Below are positions 9,297 to 16,723 of a DNA stretch of 64,000 nt, piece by piece (position 1 is the stretch's first letter; every line of letters begins with the position of its first letter). Both the position numbers and the translations under genes were made by a program. The notes beneath the pieces are model-generated. The model was not told the DNA's origin and ran no database searches. It worked only from the letters and a program-made list of their open reading frames with translations. Origin of the DNA: an uncultured Chlamydiaceae bacterium (GTDB taxonomy: Bacteria > Chlamydiota > Chlamydiia > Chlamydiales > Chlamydiaceae); NCBI GenBank assembly GCA_937884635.1, contig CALGBW010000050.1, forward strand, positions 56,663 through 120,662, given 5' to 3'.

Positions 9297-10460
9297 ATGC
9301 GCTTTTTTCCGGCACATTTTCTCCAAAAGGATATAGTTCACCTGTTCTCATGGAATATCCTACGTACGTTCAGAAAACTTCCATTTGAGTGGGCTATTCT
9401 CTTTGCCATTAGTCAGACCCTATTCTGTATCGTATGTGTTTCGTTCGTCAGTTTAAGCTCTGTTTTTTCTGTTTCTCTGTGGTCAATCTTTGCTTTCTTC
9501 GCTATAGCCCTTTTTAGGGGATGGGGCTTTTATCTTTCGTTTTTATCTTTTTTTCTTTTCCATGGTAGTGCGCTGCTTTCTTTAAGTGGCTCAATGGGTT
9601 GGTTTTGGGTTTTTGGTTCTTTGTGTAGTTTCCTTTTATCATGGTATTCTGTTTTAGAAGCGTTTCTCTTGCTAGGGGAAGAAGAAGGCATACAAGAAGC
9701 TGACCAACTAGAGCTAACTAGTCAGTTAGAGGAGATGAAAAAGGCTTATGATGAGCTGCTTCTGAGTAAGCAGATTGAGTCAGGGACGCTTTTGGAAAAA
9801 TTAGAAAACTTGCAAAAAGACTTGGATACTGTTTCTTGTAAGTATTCTCAAGTAAAAGTAGATCTACAGGTGCTAACAGAGCAAAAGCATTGTTGGCTAG
9901 AGGATTACACTGCGTTGCATGATACGTATATTAAAGAAATCACAGGTGATCATGTTCTACCCTCCTCTGTTTCATGGATTTTAGGTGAAAAGAAGCAGGA
10001 AGTTTTTGAGCAGGTTGGATCTTCTGTAGAGACCGAGTGTATTAAAAATCAGGCTGAGCAGGAACAAATGGCTCAACTTTTAGAGGACAAAACCTCAGAG
10101 TTGGAAAGGATCAAAGGGCAGCTAGATGAGCATAAAGCTTTGTTAGCAAGCAAAGAAGAGCAGTGGAAGAAGATGTCTCATCAAGTATTGGATACTCAAG
10201 ACAGCTCAAATTATAAAAGTAGATATCAGCAGCTTAGAGGGCAATTTGAAGAGCAGAAACATTCCCTTTCTAGTGCAAGAAAAGAACTATTTCTTTCCCA
10301 AGAGGAGTGTTTGCTTCTTAGGAAAGAAAAAGAGGAGGGAAGATATGAAACAGACCTTACTGATATAGAGCTTATACATAGTCTACTGTCTTCTATAGAG
10401 TCTCTAGAACAAGAGGTTGCCCATTTAGAAGAGTTAGTATTTCGTAACCATCATCTGTAA
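9297..10460 (+). CDS. Membrane-anchored coiled-coil protein (CT850 type)
   Basis: A 387-residue protein with two or three hydrophobic segments clustered in residues 30-130, then a long charged coiled coil from about residue 135 to the end (heptad-like LEEMKKAYDELL, LLEDKTSELERIKGQL, SLEQEVAHLEEL). This looks like a membrane anchor with a cytoplasmic rod, possibly a structural or tethering protein. It has no enzymatic motif. Its 3' end overlaps the convergent map gene by 68 bp. The protein is unrecognised beyond its likely orthology to CT850. Confidence 0.75.
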   Translation: MRFFPAHFLQKDIVHLFSWNILRTFRKLPFEWAILFAISQTLFCIVCVSFVSLSSVFSVSLWSIFAFFAIALFRGWGFYLSFLSFFLFHGSALLSLSGSMGWFWVFGSLCSFLLSWYSVLEAFLLLGEEEGIQEADQLELTSQLEEMKKAYDELLLSKQIESGTLLEKLENLQKDLDTVSCKYSQVKVDLQVLTEQKHCWLEDYTALHDTYIKEITGDHVLPSSVSWILGEKKQEVFEQVGSSVETECIKNQAEQEQMAQLLEDKTSELERIKGQLDEHKALLASKEEQWKKMSHQVLDTQDSSNYKSRYQQLRGQFEEQKHSLSSARKELFLSQEECLLLRKEKEEGRYETDLTDIELIHSLLSSIESLEQEVAHLEELVFRNHHL

Positions 10461-11292
10461 TCAATACAGTATGTTCCCATTGAGCACTGGGTTTGCTATC
10501 GATCGTCCGCGCTTCCCATTGATTAGATGGGTCTATAACCCCTTCTTTCTTTCCAACGTTAATCATTGGCTCTATGGTAAAAATCATGCCAGTCTCTAAG
10601 GGAATAGGACAGTGGTTCTTATGATGGGCTACGTAGGGATTTTCATGGAATTTGATCCCTACCCCATGTCCAACAAATTGATCAACGACAGAAAAGCCAT
10701 ATTTAGCTGCGCATTCCTCTATAACATCACCGATAGCATACAGAGGGATGCCGGGTTTCAAAATAGCTATCGATTCATGTAAACACTCTAAAGAAGCCTG
10801 GCAAACCTGTTTCTTGATTTCAGGAACATTACCTATTAATACCATGCGGCTACAATCTCCATAGTAGCCATCTACAATGCAAGAGACGTCTATATTCATA
10901 ATGTCACCATCTTTTAATGGAACATCATTAGGAATGCCGTGACAAATGACTTCATTTAAGGAAGTACAAATCGTTTTTGGAAAAGGGGGGACGCCGTAGT
11001 TTAAGGGAGCTGGTATAGCATCATATTTCTTATGCAATTCTCTTGAGTATTGATCCAATTCTTCCGTAGAAACACCCTTTTTAGCTGCTCGACATAACTC
11101 ATCCAAAATGCGAGCTGTAATCTGACAAGCATTGCGAATTTTTTTAATTTGCTCGGGTGTTTTTAATATAATTTCATATCGAGAGGCATAAAAACGCTTC
11201 TTGTCTTCCCAGGAAAGAGTAGGTTTTTCTGGATAGTGACAGTGTTTCCATTTGCGTTGGCTTCCGCACCAGCAAAGATCATTTCGTTTCAT
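10393..11292 (-). CDS. map: Methionine aminopeptidase type I with N-terminal SEC-C-like motif
   Basis: Removes the initiator methionine from nascent proteins. The 299-residue protein carries the pita-bread metal ligands D135, D146, H209, E241 and E273, and the substrate-site H118. Residues 1-25 hold a Cys/His cluster (NDLCWCGSQRKWKHCH) of SEC-C zinc-binding type, absent from the shorter E. coli enzyme and probably helping ribosome association. The C-terminus continues about a dozen residues past the usual end (NGQPLVLETL), and that tail falls in the overlap with the convergent 9297-10460 gene. Confidence 0.95.
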   Translation of the reverse strand: MKRNDLCWCGSQRKWKHCHYPEKPTLSWEDKKRFYASRYEIILKTPEQIKKIRNACQITARILDELCRAAKKGVSTEELDQYSRELHKKYDAIPAPLNYGVPPFPKTICTSLNEVICHGIPNDVPLKDGDIMNIDVSCIVDGYYGDCSRMVLIGNVPEIKKQVCQASLECLHESIAILKPGIPLYAIGDVIEECAAKYGFSVVDQFVGHGVGIKFHENPYVAHHKNHCPIPLETGMIFTIEPMINVGKKEGVIDPSNQWEARTIDSKPSAQWEHTVLITDDGYEILTLLNGQPLVLETL

Positions 11293-11656
11293 TTTGCACC
11301 TTGACTACTCCCATGGCCGAAGCACTGGGGTTCTAATATACATGTTAGGCTGTAGTTGTATAAGAGCATTAGCCTAAAAGAAAAATTTTGTCTTACAGCA
11401 TTGACGTTTGTATAGAAGGTATTTTAATGACATTAAGACAATTAATTACCGGGATCATACGCTTGCTAGCAATCTGTTGCCAAGCACTTTCTTACGGTAA
11501 TAGGCTTATGTAGAAGTTGGTTGGCATAATTATACGACCCTGTATCATTCTGGAAAATCATGTTGGCAATGATTTTGTGTTGTAGAGAAGTCGAATATCA
11601 ACATGCAATCTATTCAAAACTAGTTTTGGCTAGCTTTGAATAGATTCTCAGGTAGG
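11293..11656. other. Gene-free stretch between the MarC-like gene and map
   Basis: This 364-bp stretch holds the upstream region of map, a 12-bp inverted repeat at its other end, and an unsupported 28-codon plus-strand reading frame at 11427-11513. That frame is preceded by TTGACG and TTAATG boxes 17 bp apart, which resemble a promoter. No ribosome binding site is seen for the small frame, and I do not call it a gene. Confidence 0.5.
11607..11646 (-). terminator. Inverted repeat after the MarC-like gene
   Basis: Perfect 12-bp arms AATCTATTCAAA / TTTGAATAGATT enclose a 16-nt loop with an inner CTAG/CTAG pair. The repeat lies 10 bp past the stop of the 11657-12265 gene. It lacks a T run on either side, so it may stabilise a 3' end rather than terminate on its own. 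Confidence 0.5.
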
Positions 11657-12265
11657 TTATGAATACAATGAACCAATGCTGAATGCTGTTGAAATACTTT
11701 TTAGGATTAAATTTACGGACATAAACAGTAGCGAAAGGCTAAAAAGTCTCTCTAAAGCCAAAAGTCCTGATGTTTTCAGTAAGCGATTACATAAGCTGGA
11801 ACAAAGTAACGTCAGCGTAGAGAAGAACCAAGCTACAAAGATAGAAAGGAAAATCACCTCTTTCGGAAAAGCTTTTTCTGCTATGCAGCTTAGCAATGAA
11901 GTGATCACGGCAGGCCCGGTAATAACAGGAAAAGCTAAGGGATAAAAAACAGGATCCGAGGCGAGAGTTTTTTGTTCTTGCGTGGTAGGCAACGCTGTCA
12001 TCATTTCTAGTGACACATTACAGAGCAAAATACCCCCTATAAACTGAAAGGCATATAGGGAAATATTGAGAAAGCGGAATAGTCCTGTACCGCAAAGGAT
12101 AAAAACCAGCAAAAATATTAAAGCTAAAACAGATTCCCTTAAGATGATTACGTTTTGTTTTTTTGGGGAATGGTGCTTGAGTAGTGTCACAAATACAGGA
12201 ATACTGCCCGGTGCATTAAAAAGCATATAAAACAATAAGCTAAGATGAAAAACAGAAAGAAACAT
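11657..12265 (-). CDS. MarC-family integral membrane protein (CT852/YhgN type)
   Basis: A 202-residue protein with about six hydrophobic helices. MarC-family features are visible: a first-helix motif like NAPGSIPVFVTLL, the AFQFIGGILL helix and the PLAFPVITGPAVI segment. Transport substrate is unknown for the family. The ATG is preceded by AGGAG about 10 bases upstream. It lies 12 bp after the related 12278-12889 gene, so the pair looks like an operon made by tandem duplication. Confidence 0.85.
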   Translation of the reverse strand: MFLSVFHLSLLFYMLFNAPGSIPVFVTLLKHHSPKKQNVIILRESVLALIFLLVFILCGTGLFRFLNISLYAFQFIGGILLCNVSLEMMTALPTTQEQKTLASDPVFYPLAFPVITGPAVITSLLSCIAEKAFPKEVIFLSIFVAWFFSTLTLLCSSLCNRLLKTSGLLALERLFSLSLLFMSVNLILKSISTAFSIGSLYS

Positions 12266-12277
12266 ATCAGAGCACTC

Positions 12278-12889
12278 CTATAAAAATGTTTTTTGTAGGC
12301 CACTAATAAGAATCTGAGTGCCTAGAATCGTTGTTAAAAAACCAAAAACAGTTTGTATGGAGAGTAGAACTCGAGCTTTTTCTTGCTTGTATAACCCTAT
12401 TTGCAATCCTAGGGTAACACTAGTAATAAGAATCCAGGACATTGCTAGGATAATGGCAACGGAGGAAAGAGGAGTTTGGTTACTGATAAGAGTTCCGCAA
12501 GCAGAGAGCCACGAAGGACCAAGGATAATAGGAAGAGTGATGGGGACAATTCTTGGTAATCCTGTAGTTGAGGATAGAATTGTCCAGTTTTCTGTTGAAG
12601 TTTTTCTTAACACAGCTCGCAATCCTGCGGTGCTTACGCCTATTCCAGCTGCAACCTGAATGGCATGGGATGGGGTTTGCAGGATAAAAAGCAGAAGTTT
12701 AAGAGCGAAATATAGCAGGAACATGCTTGCTAGGGAATATATGCTTTCTTTTAATAACATGTATAGGCGTGTTTTTTTCCCTAGCCCAGATAAAACCTGA
12801 TGTAAAGCTACGGAATTAGTTAAAGCATCTGCGGCTATGAGCATAATGCAGCTTTTTGATAGTAAAGAGTACATCTGGTTCATCATCAT
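12278..12889 (-). CDS. MarC-like integral membrane protein, diverged paralogue (CT853 type)
   Basis: A 203-residue polytopic membrane protein. The AIQVAAGIGV and PRIVPITLPIILGPSWLS segments align with the equivalent MarC segments of the next gene, but the first-helix motif has diverged (ADALTNSVALHQVL). The frame opens at a TTG (12898); the ATG at 12889 with AGAAGGAA nine bases before it is the better start. It is first gene of the two-gene unit with 11657-12265. Confidence 0.8.
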   Translation of the reverse strand: MMMNQMYSLLSKSCIMLIAADALTNSVALHQVLSGLGKKTRLYMLLKESIYSLASMFLLYFALKLLLFILQTPSHAIQVAAGIGVSTAGLRAVLRKTSTENWTILSSTTGLPRIVPITLPIILGPSWLSACGTLISNQTPLSSVAIILAMSWILITSVTLGLQIGLYKQEKARVLLSIQTVFGFLTTILGTQILISGLQKTFL

Positions 12890-13195
12890 TTCACACAATT
12901 CCTTCTCTAGTTTAAGAGGAGATTGCCTCCTATTATGTTAATTACATTGTTTGATGACGGAATTTAACACAAATGGCTCTTGAAATCCTAGAGGTCTTTT
13001 ATGGGGCTAAGTCTTCTATGGTAAGTGACTAATGCTCTTGACTTTCTATATAGCAAAAGTGAAGATGAATGACCTCATGATAGGGCTGATCAGTTGTTCT
13101 TGCTAAGATATTCTTTTATCGAAGTCACAGAATTTCCTATCGGTGAGAAATGGAGCTCTCCATCTGGTTTATAATGGTCTTTATCGAGGAAATTT
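12890..13195. other. Divergent region between the MarC-like pair and dapA
   Basis: This 306-bp gene-free stretch holds the upstream region of the minus-strand pair and, at 13038-13065, the third and most diverged copy of a repeated promoter-like element (listed separately). A very short frame (13 codons) follows that element; nothing supports it as a gene. Confidence 0.6.
13022..13075 (+). promoter_or_regulatory. Promoter-like repeat, copy 3
   Basis: TTGACT (13038-13043), a 16-bp spacer TTCTATATAGCAAAAG and TGAAGA (13060-13065). This matches copies at 41554 and 63856 almost base for base in the -35 and spacer, with weaker flanks (GACTAATGCTC before it). It lies about 130 bp upstream of dapA, on its strand, and is a candidate dapA promoter. 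Confidence 0.55.
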
Positions 13196-14071
13196 ATGAA
13201 TCTGTTTACAGCATGTGTTACACCATTTTCTAAGCAAGGTTCTATTGATTTTGCGAGCTTAGAACGGCTGCTGTTTTCTCAAGAAAAGGCTAAGAATGGG
13301 GTTGTATTATTAGGTAGCACAGGTGAAAGTGCTGCGTTAACCCTAAAAGAAAGGCAAGAGGTTATATCTTTTGTTTGTTCTTTAGATTTAGATATCCCCA
13401 TTGTGGTAGGCGTCCCAGGACATTCATTGCACGAGGCTCTTTCTTGGATGCAGTTTTGTCATGATTTTCCTCTAGATGGTTTTCTATTGACTTCTCCTAT
13501 TTATTCTAAGCCGGGTGTAAAGGGGCAAATTGCTTGGTTTACTCGATTACTAGAAGAAAGCCTTTTTCCTGCTATCTTATACAATATTCCCTCTAGGGCA
13601 GGAACTCCTCTTTATCAGGAGACCGTCAAAGAACTCGTCGGACATCCAAGACTGTGGGGGGTCAAGGACTCTGGAGGGAATCTAGCGGAAAGTCAGAAGT
13701 ATGCTGAGGATTCTCGTGTTACAGTATTTTGTGGGGATGATGGTCTCTGGCCTGACATGCGTAATTATGGTGCTCAAGGCTTAATTTCTGTTCTTTCTAA
13801 TGCTTGGCCTTTTGCGGTGAAGCTATTGGTAGAAGCTCGGCAAGCGGAATCAACACTAGCTATTTGGAAAGAGGCCACATCTTTGCTAGGGTTAGCGACA
13901 AATCCTATTGTCATTAAGATCATTCTTACTCATCTCCGTTGCCTTGTTTCTTCCCAGGTGCGCTTGCCTCTTTCTTTAGAGGATTTTCAAGAACACGATC
14001 ACAGGAATGTCATTAGTGTATGCGAGAAGATGGAGAGGGAGTTTGCTTTTTTTTCCCCTCATATTAGCTAA
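13196..14071 (+). CDS. dapA: 4-hydroxy-tetrahydrodipicolinate synthase
   Basis: Condenses pyruvate with aspartate semialdehyde in the lysine/diaminopimelate pathway. The 291-residue TIM barrel has the Schiff-base lysine K157 in GVKDSGG, Y129 and R134 in LYNIPSRAG, and Y103. The usual GTTGE loop reads GSTGE (residues 40-44), so a serine replaces the first threonine. Neither lysC, asd nor dapB is adjacent, although in C. trachomatis dapA closes that cluster (memory), pointing to a rearrangement upstream. A repeat-type promoter element lies about 130 bp before the start. Confidence 0.93.
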   Translation: MNLFTACVTPFSKQGSIDFASLERLLFSQEKAKNGVVLLGSTGESAALTLKERQEVISFVCSLDLDIPIVVGVPGHSLHEALSWMQFCHDFPLDGFLLTSPIYSKPGVKGQIAWFTRLLEESLFPAILYNIPSRAGTPLYQETVKELVGHPRLWGVKDSGGNLAESQKYAEDSRVTVFCGDDGLWPDMRNYGAQGLISVLSNAWPFAVKLLVEARQAESTLAIWKEATSLLGLATNPIVIKIILTHLRCLVSSQVRLPLSLEDFQEHDHRNVISVCEKMEREFAFFSPHIS

Positions 14072-14437
14072 GTAGTATGCTCATGATCTTTTAGTCTGAT
14101 GGGGATGGTTTTCTGCAAGGCTGTCCTAATTATGTGATAAACGAGGAAAGTCCGGGAGTTTCCTGGAATGGGAGCGTCTAGTGCTTATTTTTCTCGTGCC
14201 TGTATTTGAGCTTGATACTTCGAATGATCAATAGTTTTGAAGCTCTAAGCCGTATGACGTATCAACATTCAAAGGTAAATGATAGAAGCTATTTTGAGGA
14301 GTATGTCGTAAATGCTAATGTCAATGTGCCTGTTTTTGTATCGAGATTAAGGCATTTTGTACTTATCCGCAGTTGAAGATATTGAAGGGAGGTCTGGCAA
14401 ACCTAATAAGGGTAAGTAGAATTTTATCGGAGGATAA
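14072..14437. other. Gene-free stretch between dapA and the secreted protein
   Basis: This 366-bp stretch contains an RNase P RNA-like core (see the separate entry) and a GGAGG ribosome binding site for the gene at 14438. No terminator with a clear T run was found after dapA. Confidence 0.5.
14091..14437 (+). ncRNA. RNase P RNA-like segment, possibly degenerate
   Basis: The 14 bases GAGGAAAGTCCGGG at 14143-14156 are the nearly universal CR-I/P4 core of bacterial RNase P RNA, and AAGGCTGTCC just before could be a P2 strand. The partner element near the 3' end (ACAGAA followed by the P4 complement) was not found in the following 300 bases. It may be a relic or duplicate 5' fragment, or a very diverged rnpB. 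The boundaries are guesses bounded by the neighbouring genes. Confidence 0.35.
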
Positions 14438-15007
14438 ATGGTGAGAAGTCGTTTTGTTTCTAATTTATTGGTTGTGTGCTTTTCTTTTCTATGTCTTCCA
14501 TCTTTGGGGGAAGTTATATCAGAAAGTAGTGTTACAGAAGAAGTATACAATGATAGCGGAGCTTATAATGAGGGAGAGCTCCTTCAGCTTATGAGTGTAT
14601 TACAATCTTGTTCTGAGGAGTTTCAAGAATTATGTGCAAGATTAGGTTTAAAGGCTGATTCTGAAGAACTAGTATTACGAGAGCCATTAGTAGATAGTTT
14701 TGGTGATAAAGTCATTGAAGAAGAGCAAGATGGTTTTCTGGGCTTTTTAGTGGCGCAATTAGAAAATATTGCTCAAGACCTTAATGACTCAGAACAGTTA
14801 ATTCGCACTCTAATTGAGCGTCAAAAAACAGCTGAGCAAATTGCATATATGCAAAGAGAGTTAGACATTCGTGAACGAGAATTAGAGTTCAAAAAGGAAC
14901 TGTTGGCGTGGGTCAAGGAAAAGACTGACAGAGAGCTTCAGCAACAGAAAGAACGCCTTATCAGAGATCTTTTCCTTAAGAATAATATTGGAGAGAGAGG
15001 CAATTAG
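14438..15007 (+). CDS. Secreted acidic coiled-coil protein, unrecognised
   Basis: A 189-residue protein with a clear Sec signal peptide (MVRSRFVSNLLVVCFSFLCLPSLG, cleavage near residue 24) followed by an acidic helical body. The last 70 residues are strongly coiled-coil (EQIAYMQRELDIRERELE region). GGAGG lies 5-6 bases before the ATG. It is probably periplasmic. OmpH/Skp-like proteins have comparable length and architecture, but I see no sequence signature proving that. It is convergent with the Inc-type gene at 15029. Confidence 0.7.
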   Translation: MVRSRFVSNLLVVCFSFLCLPSLGEVISESSVTEEVYNDSGAYNEGELLQLMSVLQSCSEEFQELCARLGLKADSEELVLREPLVDSFGDKVIEEEQDGFLGFLVAQLENIAQDLNDSEQLIRTLIERQKTAEQIAYMQRELDIRERELEFKKELLAWVKEKTDRELQQQKERLIRDLFLKNNIGERGN

Positions 15008-15028
15008 TTTAGTATTGCCTTCCTGATC

Positions 15029-15565
15029 TTATTTTTGTCTAGGTTTACGGGGATCACAACAAATTTGGATAGCCTTTATTAATAGCGCATTAGCTCGCTC
15101 ACGGTTATTATTTTTCCTTATTTCTTCGAGTACTTCGCTTCGCAATAGGGAAAGTAGTTTTTGCTCTTGTTCTCTAAGCCGTGCATTTTCTTTTTGTAAG
15201 CTTTGATTAGTTGTCTCTAAAACTACTAGCTTTCTAGCAACTGGATCCAAGTCCAGTGATTTGTGAGAGTAAATAGGTAATTCGTGTGTATGTATTTGTT
15301 CCCTCTTATGTAGAGCTTTAGCAGCTAAAGCAATCATCACTACAACGGAGAGAATGGCCCCTGCGATTAAAATAGCAAATCCAACAGGAGGAAATAACCC
15401 TAAGAAGGACAATACGATTCCACCTGTTAGGAGGGATGCAGAGGTTAGGATTGCCAGCGCAGTAGTAACAATTTTTAACGCTGCAACCCTCTTTGAATAA
15501 GCGCCTTTATTGATAAGGGAGCTTTCTTGCAAAGATAAGCTAAGGCTATTTCTTACTGATTCCAC
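15029..15565 (-). CDS. Inc-type inclusion membrane protein with C-terminal coiled coil
   Basis: A 178-residue protein with the bilobed hydrophobic domain typical of chlamydial Inc proteins: two membrane helices at about 28-55 and 58-85 joined by a tight turn (LGLFPPVGF), with no Sec signal. Residues 110-160 form a charged coiled coil (TNQSLQKENARLREQEQ), the part expected to face the host cytosol. The start is GTG at 15565 with AAAGG eight bases upstream. It follows the other Inc-type gene at 15615 by 49 bp and is probably cotranscribed with it. Confidence 0.75.
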   Translation of the reverse strand: MESVRNSLSLSLQESSLINKGAYSKRVAALKIVTTALAILTSASLLTGGIVLSFLGLFPPVGFAILIAGAILSVVVMIALAAKALHKREQIHTHELPIYSHKSLDLDPVARKLVVLETTNQSLQKENARLREQEQKLLSLLRSEVLEEIRKNNNRERANALLIKAIQICCDPRKPRQK

Positions 15566-15614
15566 TTTTTAGTACCTTTTTCTTAATTTAAAAGACCAGA
15601 CCAGTTAGTGGCAT

Positions 15615-16190
15615 TTAAGGAATATTGGCATAAACCGGTGAATAAGGTGTATCATAAATGGGTTCTGTAACAGGCTCTTCGATTGTACCCGCTGAGTCGA
15701 TTGTATCCCATTCCAAGACGCTCGAGGAGCAATATGAAGTGCCATCCTTTGCTGATGGGGATAAACTTTTTACCTCATTACGACAGTAAGGGCAGTTAAT
15801 GCTATTAGGTAAGGAATGGTAGCTTGAAGCCGGAGTTGGTTTACCAGAATAATGGGATTGTTGGCTTAACTGATTCTTTTCCTTATACATGATGATAGCT
15901 AATGTGATTGCAGATATGACAGCTATAGTCATGAGAACAATCCCAGCGTAAAAGAGAGATAATCCTATGGGAGTTGAAAGGAAGATAGCTGCAGCTCCCA
16001 GTATAGCAAGGGATGCCAAAAGTAAAATGATCGTACAAGCAATAGCGGCACAATTACTCGCACACTTTACTTTGTTCTTTTCGGATAGGGAAAGGCCTTT
16101 GATGAGAACGGTCTCCTTTCTATAGCCCCCATTATTATAGTCATAATTTTCGGGTGATTTGCAGCAATCTGTTTGGCTCAATGCTTTCAT
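15615..16190 (-). CDS. Inc-type protein with CPYC motif and EPIY-containing tyrosine tail
   Basis: A 191-residue protein. Two hydrophobic helices at about 48-72 and 75-102 form an Inc-like bilobe. The C-terminal region has a CPYC motif (about residue 134) and ends in a tyrosine- and proline-rich tail with Y179, Y183 and Y187. The local sequences are TEPIYDTP, YSPV and YANI. The first resembles the EPIYA family of effector phosphorylation sites, and YANI fits the Grb2 SH2 preference YxN. AGGA lies six bases before the ATG. Host tyrosine phosphorylation is inferred from motifs only. Confidence 0.7.
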   Translation of the reverse strand: MKALSQTDCCKSPENYDYNNGGYRKETVLIKGLSLSEKNKVKCASNCAAIACTIILLLASLAILGAAAIFLSTPIGLSLFYAGIVLMTIAVISAITLAIIMYKEKNQLSQQSHYSGKPTPASSYHSLPNSINCPYCRNEVKSLSPSAKDGTSYCSSSVLEWDTIDSAGTIEEPVTEPIYDTPYSPVYANIP

Positions 16191-16473
16191 AATATATCCT
16201 CTACAACAGATTTACTATTTCTAGTGGTCTGGTGTGAGTAAATGGGAGTCTAAAGGGGTAGATAGAACTCGATTATAAGGAGATGAATAGGTAAGGAGCT
16301 AAGAGATAGAAGAAGCTGTACTTTGGTTTAAAAATAGCAAACTTTTATGAGGGGATTGTACCACATTTGGTGTTTTATTAATAAGCTGTGAGCCAAAGAG
16401 ATCAGGCGTCTTCCTCAGAGAGATGTCTATAGGGGAAGAGGAATAGAATAAAGATTTCTTGATTTTGAAAAAT

Positions 16474-16560
16474 CGGAAGAGGAGGGATTTGAACCCCCGG
16501 TTCCCGTAAAAGAACTTCTGATTTCGAATCAGATGCATTCGGCCACTCTGCCACTCTTCC
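16474..16560 (-). tRNA. tRNA-Ser(CGA)
   Basis: The minus strand gives a GGAAGAG/CTCTTCC acceptor stem, an anticodon stem CTGAT/ATCAG with loop TTCGAAA (anticodon CGA), a long class II variable arm, a GGTTCAAATCC T-arm region and discriminator G. The CCA is not encoded. Confidence 0.95.
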
Positions 16561-16723
16561 AAAACTCTCACTATCAGCGCAAGGGATTATAGTATAAGAA
16601 ATTGGCGTTTGTCAACTTCCCTAGGACTATTGTTTCAGTGGCGAAAAAGCTATTTTGAAATAAGAGTTTTTTAGAGTTTTTTTAGATAAAATTGGGGAAA
16701 GAGATTTTATTTTTTATTATTTC

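Noticed and set aside
11427..11513. 28-codon frame after promoter-like boxes
   Set aside because: No ribosome binding site and no homology can be judged at this length.
16299..16571. 90-codon minus-strand frame
   Set aside because: It runs straight through tRNA-Ser, has no family features, and is a chance frame.
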